From Euryarchaeota archaeon UBA121 (GTDB lineage: Archaea > Thermoplasmatota > Poseidoniia > Poseidoniales > Thalassarchaeaceae): a stretch of DNA of 11,779 nucleotides. Shown piece after piece: positions 1-6,125 of the stretch (the stretch's first letter is position 1; each line of letters begins with the position of its first letter). The position numbers and the translations under genes were made by a program. The DNA is taken from the NCBI GenBank assembly GCA_002499865.1, contig DANL01000077.1, positions 4,828 through 16,606 of the forward strand, in the 5' to 3' direction. The notes below the pieces were generated by a model. That model did not search any database, was not told the DNA's origin, and was given only the letters and a program-made list of their open reading frames with translations.

Positions 1-171
1 GTTTCTAAAATTGAGCATGTCTCTGGACAGTGGATAGTGTTTGGATTGCACGATCTCTTCGTTAAGGTAGAAGCAGAGGATGAGGTGGAGCTGACAAGGT
101 GTGTTGTTCAGGAGATTAGATCCATTGAGGGAATTGCAGATACACGAACTCTAATTGGTGCCGAGATATGA
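1..171 (+). CDS. Lrp/AsnC-type ligand-binding (RAM) domain, 3' end only
   Basis: The reading frame is open from the first base of the window and ends in TGA at 169-171, giving 56 residues of a protein whose start lies upstream. The visible part resembles the second half of the Lrp/AsnC ligand-binding domain: a strand, then 'GLHDLFVKVEAED' (the usual 'G.yDl.l.v.a.d' stretch), a helix containing 'VVQEIRSIEGI', and a last strand beginning 'ADTRTLIGAE', which matches the family ending 'I..i.GV..T.T.i'. Such domains form oligomers that bind amino acids or other small effectors. They occur either behind a DNA-binding helix-turn-helix or alone; the missing N-terminus decides which, and it cannot be seen. 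The stop codon overlaps the ATG of the protease gene as ATGA, so the two are probably co-transcribed and translationally coupled. Domain assignment is by sequence pattern only. Confidence 0.75.
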   Translation, partial: VSKIEHVSGQWIVFGLHDLFVKVEAEDEVELTRCVVQEIRSIEGIADTRTLIGAEI

Positions 172-2159
172 TTAGTATGCTTATGACTTCAGAAACGAGA
201 GGAAAGACAGTCTCATTGACCTTCTTCTTGATGTTACTGTTGCCAACCATAGCAACGGGCTTACCAGCTAGTGAGCTGGGGAGAGAAGACGAAAGACACT
301 GGTGGCTAGATACAAGTATGGATTCTGATGGCGATTTCATTCATGATGCTATCTGGATTGCGGCACAAAACAACCATCATCAGTATCTTGATGAGGATGG
401 TCTAATTTCAGTGATTGTCGACTTTGACCACACCCCTACGGAAGAAGATCAAGCGATGCTAGAGAGGGAGGTTGAGTTTCAGACTCAATTTAGATACTGG
501 CTAATTGACTCCATTGCGGGTACTGTGGAGTTGAGTAGAATCCACGAAATTATTGATCTCCCGGGAGTAGTTTTCGTTGAGCTGGACGGGGTCCTTGGGA
601 TACAGATGGAAGAGGTAGTTCCAGTTCATGGAGTAGATTTGGTTTGGCAGGACACGGGATATACCGGGGAGGGGGTAACCATGGCAATCATCGACACCGG
701 AATCGACGGCAACCATACGGCTCTGGACGATTTGGACGATGACAACATGACAGACGATCCTAAAATAGTCGCATTCTATGATGCGATTAACAATCCGGGT
801 GCAACAAATGGAACAGAGATATTTCCCTATGATGACAATGGCCATGGCACTCACTGTGCAGGCATCACAGCCGGGACTGGGGCTCCCAACTATCAGCACA
901 TTGGTGTGGCGCCACGTGCAAATCTAGTGGGAGTCAAGGTACTGGACGGAGGTGGCAGCGGATCTTTCGCGGCGGTCATGGCTGGAATGCAATGGACGGT
1001 CGAGAAGAGGCACGAATTCAATATCCGAGCGGCCAGTATGAGTCTCGGTGCCCTAACTGGAGCAATCGAGTGGACCTCATCAGAGGAGGAATCTGTCAAC
1101 AGAATGGCTAATGAAATGATGAGGGCTGGGGTGACTCTGTTCATCGCAGCAGGAAATAGTGGGGGAACTGCAACAATAGGAACCCCCGGGAGTGCGGAGG
1201 ACGTAATCACCGTAGGATCTCTGGACAAGGACACCTCGATTGCAATTTACTCGAGTCAGGGTCCAACGGAGGAGGGCAGGGTCAAACCAAACATAGCATT
1301 CGTTGGGAGCAGTGTTAATGCCCCCGATGCAAACACCGGAGATGGTTATGTGGCACTGTCGGGAACAAGTATGGCAACCCCTGGAGCGGCAGGAGTGGCT
1401 GTTCTGATGTATCAGGCTAATCCCGATCTAAGTCCGTTTGATATTCGAAATATTATGCAGGAGACTTCCACGTATCGTGAGTGCCATTACATGTTGGCAA
1501 ACGAGCCCTGTGCCGAAGACGCGATTCCTAAAAATCGCCAGAACAATGTATACGGGCATGGGCATGTCAATGCTCAACCTGCAGTTGATGAAGCCGCCAA
1601 TTATGACTATGATCTCAGTCTCACTCTGAATGTTACATTGGCTAGTGATTACGGCCTCGATAATAGAGTTTGGATTGGTCCGGGAGAATCTATTTCTTAC
1701 AATTTAGAAGGTGGCATCCAAAGGGTTCAATGGAGGACTTGGGACATGAGAGACAATTGGATGGATTTACCAGAATTTGATTCTGGGGACAGTGATTTTG
1801 AGGTCTCGCACAGTCTTCTTGTCGATAGGCTTCAATACCTCCCGAACAATACTATCGAGGGGACTCAGGTTATTCTAGTGAGAGCGATATCTGGAGCCTC
1901 TTCATCTACAAACCTAGCTACTGCAATCCACATTTCTGGTGAGGAGAAGGTTGAGAGATCTGATGATGCGGGGTCTATGAGTGGCATCCTAATCGGAGGG
2001 CTATCCCTAATCGTCATTATTCTCCTGATAACACTAATATTTGCAGGGATGCAGTTGCGTGATAGGGGTTTCTTCGAAAGTGAGGAGTACTATGATGATG
2101 AAATCGAGGAAGTTGTTGGTACCATCGTTACTGAGGATGGCCTAGTTGAAGATGGCTAG
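168..2159 (+). CDS. Secreted, membrane-anchored subtilisin-like serine protease (peptidase S8)
   Basis: A 663-residue protease expected to act outside the cell. A signal peptide covers about residues 1-31 (hydrophobic core 15-29, likely cut near 'IATG'). Residues 52-60 (DSDGDFIHD) look like a calcium-binding loop. Residues about 80-147 resemble an I9-type inhibitory propeptide. The S8 domain follows at about 155-475 with the full catalytic set: Asp176 in 'IIDTGID', His226 in 'NGHGTHCAG', oxyanion Asn330 in 'AAGNSGG' and Ser401 in 'SGTSMATPGAAG'. A beta-rich region at about 480-600 leads to a transmembrane helix at about 606-628 and a strongly acidic tail of about 35 residues, presumably cytoplasmic. 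The enzyme therefore appears intact and tethered to the outer face of the membrane. The start used is the ATG overlapping the upstream stop; ATGs 9 and 15 bases further on would also keep the signal peptide. Substrates cannot be inferred; nutrient proteolysis and processing of surface proteins are both possible. Confidence 0.95.
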   Translation: MISMLMTSETRGKTVSLTFFLMLLLPTIATGLPASELGREDERHWWLDTSMDSDGDFIHDAIWIAAQNNHHQYLDEDGLISVIVDFDHTPTEEDQAMLEREVEFQTQFRYWLIDSIAGTVELSRIHEIIDLPGVVFVELDGVLGIQMEEVVPVHGVDLVWQDTGYTGEGVTMAIIDTGIDGNHTALDDLDDDNMTDDPKIVAFYDAINNPGATNGTEIFPYDDNGHGTHCAGITAGTGAPNYQHIGVAPRANLVGVKVLDGGGSGSFAAVMAGMQWTVEKRHEFNIRAASMSLGALTGAIEWTSSEEESVNRMANEMMRAGVTLFIAAGNSGGTATIGTPGSAEDVITVGSLDKDTSIAIYSSQGPTEEGRVKPNIAFVGSSVNAPDANTGDGYVALSGTSMATPGAAGVAVLMYQANPDLSPFDIRNIMQETSTYRECHYMLANEPCAEDAIPKNRQNNVYGHGHVNAQPAVDEAANYDYDLSLTLNVTLASDYGLDNRVWIGPGESISYNLEGGIQRVQWRTWDMRDNWMDLPEFDSGDSDFEVSHSLLVDRLQYLPNNTIEGTQVILVRAISGASSSTNLATAIHISGEEKVERSDDAGSMSGILIGGLSLIVIILLITLIFAGMQLRDRGFFESEEYYDDEIEEVVGTIVTEDGLVEDG

Positions 2160-2172
2160 CTCCCTCTAGCCA
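2153..2172. terminator. Inverted repeat at convergent stop codons, possible bidirectional terminator
   Basis: A perfect 7-base inverted repeat, TGGCTAG (2153-2159) and CTAGCCA (2166-2172), with a 6-base loop CTCCCT. It covers the stop of the protease gene (TAG, 2157-2159) and the stop of the opposing STAND gene (TAG on the minus strand, 2156-2158). Its position suggests an RNA 3'-end structure usable from both strands. Archaeal termination usually relies on U-tracts and no long T-run follows, so termination is an inference; a role in 3'-end stability or attenuation of antisense reading is equally possible. Confidence 0.4.
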
Positions 2173-4330
2173 ATTTAGTGACCAATTGATTGGCGGCTTT
2201 AGTGCACTCGGCGGCTCTGAATCTACTTATTGCCTCATTCCAGTGTGACATTCGATTCGCTGATTCTAGTACTCCCCTCCAATACCATCTTTGTGCGGAC
2301 ATTCTCCTGAAGGAAGGGATATCCTCCCTTAGCTGGTACCCGCAACATTCTCTGTGGGCCTCAATCAGCCAGCCTGGAAATTCTCTTCCTATGGCCTCCA
2401 GGGTAGAGTGGATTGCCATAATCCTAGTAACTGGATCTTCTAGATTGGAAATCAAATCTTTAGACCACGAGATTGAGCTGTCGGAGGTGGAGCCATTCAC
2501 TCTGGCGGACAGCCTTGCCCTAAGATCTAGTATTTCTAGGAAGATATCATCTCGAGAAAGTCTAGACTCGATTTCAGCTCTTGATTTTGATGCTTCTTGG
2601 AGATTTGAATTACTTAGGGCGATACCATATTTGACCAGCTCAAGAGATAAGATTGCTGATTCCCTCTCATCATTGGGGATATCTCCCAATCTGACTTGCG
2701 AGATAATCTGTAGAATTATATCGGACTCAGATTTATCCAGCCCCCCTGGAAGTCTGTCATCAAATCTCCTAATGATAGAAGATACCTCCATTTTAGCACG
2801 TTGACTTGGCTCTGACAGCCTTATTGCTTCTTCCTCCAATCTATTTGACAAGGATTGATTGCCGTTTAGTCTTGCTAATCGGGACTGTAATATCTTTCTC
2901 GATAGAGTTTCTTCAATTTTATCGATGTGGGCATTTGCCTCATTCCTCTCTCCCCTATCGAGTGCGATAGATGCGGCCTCCTTTCTCAGTATCTGGCTTT
3001 CTTCTAATTCCAGTGCGTTCTCTAATACTACGGCGGCTACGGCACTATCGGATAGTGAGATTTGATGAATGTTGGATTCAATCCAGCGTATATCTTCCTC
3101 ATCTCCCGACATAGACCTGTGATGAGCTTCAATCTTCCTAGCTCTATCTCCCTCCAATAACGCCCATTTCTTGGCGGCCTCCTTATGCATTCCTGAGGTT
3201 GTCTGCACATCCCAAGAAGCTCGTCTAACATTCCTGACCAGATGATGAAGCTCCGTAAGTCCATCACACCATTTCAGCATCGCTGAGTCATCTAATTCAG
3301 GGATTCCAACATCAGAAGCCATCTCTTCAACACTCATCGGTTGTGGAGCCAGAGATAGTTCATCAAGAGTTTTCCTCCCTTCACCAGTTAGTCTTTTTAT
3401 CACAGTCTTCTCAACATACTTGAGAACCGCCTCGGACTTCTCAGGAACTCCTTCATCTGGAGACCAGAGTCTAATTGCTAGAGGGTGCCCTCCTAGAGAA
3501 TTTGATACTCCGGCCGCTGTTTCATCATCGATATCCTCAGGCAAGAGAAGGCTAGCAGATTCTACATCGAGACCCTGAAGGCGGTGCTCTACAAAGTCTC
3601 CATCTAGATCCAATGGATTTGGCGCCCTAACCACTAGCAATACCGAACACATTGACGAGGAGGCCTGAGAAATTAGATTGCTAATCGAGCCGGCGTGCCT
3701 AGGATGTAATTCTTGGACCTCATCTAGCACGAGAAGAGTTTTCTTGGACAAAGTAGACTCAATGATGGCCTCTGGAGACACCAGAGATCCTCCAGACAGC
3801 CACATGTTTCCTATGGCCTTGATATCAGTATTAACAGAGCAATTAGCCCATCTTATTTTCCATCTAAGGCTATCTAGGTTAGAGGCTACGGCCCTAGCCA
3901 GTGTTGATTTTCCTATTCCTGGCAATCCACTCAATATTACCGAGTCTCCGTTTGATATTACCTCAGACAATCGTTCAATCTCCGATGATCGCCCATGTAC
4001 TTCTGAAGGAACTGGAGCTGGTCCTATTATCCCATTACTAGATGGCTTAGAAGATAGTTTTTCTTTCTCAATTAGCTTTCTTCCCTTTTTTGTAATGTGA
4101 ACAACGGTTCTCTTCCTCGATCCACCGCCGATAACATGAGCTGTTCTTGTTGAAATCAAGCCATCTTTTTCCAAGTCCGAAAGAGGCTGATGTAGGGCAG
4201 AACGAACTAGGCCTAGGGATTCTGCCAATCCTGGCAGAGATAGCGCTCTTGGAACATCCCAGGCAGTATCTAGATGCTCTCCGAACTCGGCCAGCCGGGA
4301 GAGGACCCTTCCCTGCGAGTGCGATAGCAT
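2156..4330 (-). CDS. Winged-helix + STAND-type ATPase with helical repeat C-terminus (putative regulator)
   Basis: A 724-residue soluble protein from the ATG at 4330. An in-frame GTG at 4348 would add six residues; the ATG is preferred because nothing recognisable lies before it. Residues about 4-90 form a winged helix-turn-helix resembling MarR-like domains, with a recognition region around 'SDLEKDGLI' and a wing rich in Gly, Arg and Lys. A STAND-type NTPase follows: Walker A 'GLPGIGKST' (135-143), Walker B 'TLLVLDEV' (198-205), a hydrophobic strand with Arg235 where STAND proteins carry their sensor arginine, and the 'GGHPLAI' motif (280-286) typical of the family. A second winged-helix-like segment may lie at about 305-380. 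From about 395 to the end the protein is charged and alpha-helical, like TPR or MalT-type sensor arrays. By analogy with MalT/AfsR-like proteins, ATP-dependent oligomerisation on sensing a signal could control DNA binding. The signal and targets are unknown. A defence role is less likely because no effector domain is visible. Confidence 0.85.
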   Translation of the reverse strand: MLSHSQGRVLSRLAEFGEHLDTAWDVPRALSLPGLAESLGLVRSALHQPLSDLEKDGLISTRTAHVIGGGSRKRTVVHITKKGRKLIEKEKLSSKPSSNGIIGPAPVPSEVHGRSSEIERLSEVISNGDSVILSGLPGIGKSTLARAVASNLDSLRWKIRWANCSVNTDIKAIGNMWLSGGSLVSPEAIIESTLSKKTLLVLDEVQELHPRHAGSISNLISQASSSMCSVLLVVRAPNPLDLDGDFVEHRLQGLDVESASLLLPEDIDDETAAGVSNSLGGHPLAIRLWSPDEGVPEKSEAVLKYVEKTVIKRLTGEGRKTLDELSLAPQPMSVEEMASDVGIPELDDSAMLKWCDGLTELHHLVRNVRRASWDVQTTSGMHKEAAKKWALLEGDRARKIEAHHRSMSGDEEDIRWIESNIHQISLSDSAVAAVVLENALELEESQILRKEAASIALDRGERNEANAHIDKIEETLSRKILQSRLARLNGNQSLSNRLEEEAIRLSEPSQRAKMEVSSIIRRFDDRLPGGLDKSESDIILQIISQVRLGDIPNDERESAILSLELVKYGIALSNSNLQEASKSRAEIESRLSRDDIFLEILDLRARLSARVNGSTSDSSISWSKDLISNLEDPVTRIMAIHSTLEAIGREFPGWLIEAHRECCGYQLREDIPSFRRMSAQRWYWRGVLESANRMSHWNEAISRFRAAECTKAANQLVTKLARGS

Positions 4331-4385
4331 GGTCCTGAGGCAAGGCACGGGTTCATGGGCGTTGACCTACGGCGCATCACTGTAA
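4331..4385. promoter_or_regulatory. Divergent intergenic region between the STAND gene and uvrC
   Basis: These 55 bases separate the divergent starts of the wHTH-STAND gene (minus) and uvrC (plus) and should contain, or border, both promoters. I see no convincing archaeal TATA box about 26 bases before either start: the segment is GC-richer than its surroundings. Neither start has a clear Shine-Dalgarno motif; a weak AGGA lies just before the minus-strand ATG. The role is inferred from gene arrangement only. Confidence 0.35.
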
Positions 4386-6113
4386 ATGCCGGTTGAGAGG
4401 GGCTCACTAGATCTTCCGCGTAAACCCGGAGTTTATCTTTTCAAGAGAAAAGATGGCAGAGTAATGTATGTAGGCAAGGCTACTGAAATCAGAACAAGAG
4501 TATCTTCATATTTCTCAGGGAGTGATGGACGTAGGATGGTTCCTCTGCTAATTGAGGAAGCTGATGAGATAGATTTCATAGTAACAAAAAGTCCTTCCGA
4601 AGCGTTATTCCTAGAGAGGAACCTCATTAGGGAGCATAAGCCCAAATATAATTCTAGGTTGAAAGATGATAAGTCATATCCTTTCATATCTTTAACTGCA
4701 GAAGAGTTTCCCAGAATTCTCTACACCCGTCATCCTCCCGATGGGTCTAGATCATGGGGGCCATTTCCAGATGCAGGTGCAGCCAAGAGGGTGATCCAGC
4801 TACTTAGGGTTGAATTTGGAATAAGGGACAAAGACTGCAGGGGCGGTGATGGTTGCTTGGCAATGCATATCGGCCTATGCAAGGGCCCTTGCTACAATCC
4901 AGAGGGTTATCCTGGCGTAGTTAAGGCTGTGACAGATGTTCTTGATGGCAATGCCAAGATTCTGATCGAGTCTCTTCAGAATGATATGGATAAGGCTTCT
5001 GAAGATTTGAACTACGAGAGGGCAGCAGGAATTAGGGATATGATTGCCTCGGTTCATAGTACGCTTTCCCAGCAGATAATTCACAGTAGGTTCTACCAAG
5101 ACTGTGACGCCATAGGATTCTCGTCACTAGGTGATTCAGCAGTAGTAATTATCCTGCACGCTAAAGATGGAGTGGTTCAAGGCAAGACTGAGTATCCATT
5201 GATACATAGGGGCGATATTTCTGAGTCTGTATCTCTTGTCCTAGTAGAGCACTACGCCAATAGGAGGCCCCCGAAAGTATTGCTCCTCCCCTCTCCGATT
5301 GGGGACTCTATGGAGAAATGGCTGAGATTTAGGAGAGGGGGGTCTTTGATTTCCAGAGTGCCTAGGAGGGGCGATTTATTCAAACTTAGAAAGATGGCTG
5401 ATCGGAATGCCGAGATTTTAGTCTCACGATCAGAGAGGAGTAGCTCTGGAAACCTTGAGCAGCGTGCTGCAAACGAGGGCGCGAAACTACTGGGAGTGGA
5501 TTCTCTAAACCATATTGTTTGTTTCGATATGGCCCAACTTATGGGATCTGAAAGAGTTGGGGCCTCGATTGTTTTCAAGAATGGCCGGCCCTCGAAAAAG
5601 GAGTACAGGACATACAAGATAAAAGGGGAATCTGCTGATGACCTGAGCATGATGAGAGAGTCGGTATTAAGATGGCTAAAGAGACAAAATGAGTGGCCAG
5701 ATATTCTTCTTTTGGATGGTGGAGAGACTCATCTCTCAACCATAAATACTGTACTAAAGGAGTGTGGAATGGATGACAAGTTCATTGTCGCCGCATTAGC
5801 CAAAAGAGAAGAGACACTCTACATCCAAGGAAGGGCGCCGATCATCTTAGATCGAAGGGGGAGAGTTCTAATTCATTCGAGAGATGAGGCTCATAGGTTT
5901 GTAAATCAGTTTCACAGTCGTAGGAGGAGGAAGGGATCAATCCGTGACCCTCTAGAAGAGGTCGAGGGCCTTGGTGCCAAGAAAATACAGTCTCTTCTTC
6001 GTCACTTTGGTGGTAGAAAGGGGATAGAGCATGCCAGCATAGACGAGCTCAGAGCAGTTCCTGGAATCGGAATTTCCATGGCTAAGAAAATACAAAATCA
6101 CTTCGAAAACTAG
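4386..6113 (+). CDS. uvrC: Excinuclease ABC subunit C (UvrC)
   Basis: The nuclease subunit of nucleotide excision repair, which cuts damaged DNA on both sides of a lesion after UvrA and UvrB have marked it. At 575 residues it is slightly shorter than bacterial UvrC (about 600). Domains in order: GIY-YIG nuclease at about 10-90 ('PGVYLF', 'MYVGKA', Arg38, and Glu77 in 'EALFLERNLI') for the 3' cut; a four-cysteine segment, Cys151, Cys157, Cys165 and Cys169, as in UvrC proteins that bind an iron-sulfur cluster; a UVR (UvrB-contact) motif at about 194-229; an RNase H-like nuclease for the 5' cut with Asp381 ('CFDMAQ'), Asp419, Asp444 ('LLDGGETH') and His503 ('DEAHRF'); and two helix-hairpin-helix motifs at about 524-543 and 553-573. 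All key residues are present, so it should be active. Bacteria usually have 'CFDISH' where this has 'CFDMAQ'. UvrABC in archaea is generally attributed to transfer from bacteria. The start is the only ATG fitting the family N-terminus. The gene ends in tandem TAGTAG. Confidence 0.97.
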   Translation: MPVERGSLDLPRKPGVYLFKRKDGRVMYVGKATEIRTRVSSYFSGSDGRRMVPLLIEEADEIDFIVTKSPSEALFLERNLIREHKPKYNSRLKDDKSYPFISLTAEEFPRILYTRHPPDGSRSWGPFPDAGAAKRVIQLLRVEFGIRDKDCRGGDGCLAMHIGLCKGPCYNPEGYPGVVKAVTDVLDGNAKILIESLQNDMDKASEDLNYERAAGIRDMIASVHSTLSQQIIHSRFYQDCDAIGFSSLGDSAVVIILHAKDGVVQGKTEYPLIHRGDISESVSLVLVEHYANRRPPKVLLLPSPIGDSMEKWLRFRRGGSLISRVPRRGDLFKLRKMADRNAEILVSRSERSSSGNLEQRAANEGAKLLGVDSLNHIVCFDMAQLMGSERVGASIVFKNGRPSKKEYRTYKIKGESADDLSMMRESVLRWLKRQNEWPDILLLDGGETHLSTINTVLKECGMDDKFIVAALAKREETLYIQGRAPIILDRRGRVLIHSRDEAHRFVNQFHSRRRRKGSIRDPLEEVEGLGAKKIQSLLRHFGGRKGIEHASIDELRAVPGIGISMAKKIQNHFEN

Positions 6114-6125
6114 TAGCGATATGAT

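Noticed and set aside
893..1234. Open frame on the minus strand within the protease gene.
   Set aside because: It lies opposite the conserved catalytic region of the subtilase, has no recognisable motif, and is an antisense shadow. The same applies to the antisense frames within the STAND, uvrC, surface-protein, taw2, JAMM and orn genes.
2156..4330. STAND ATPase as an antiphage (Avs-like) defence protein.
   Set aside because: The N-terminal domain is a DNA-binding winged helix, not a nuclease, TIR or membrane effector, and no other defence gene is nearby.
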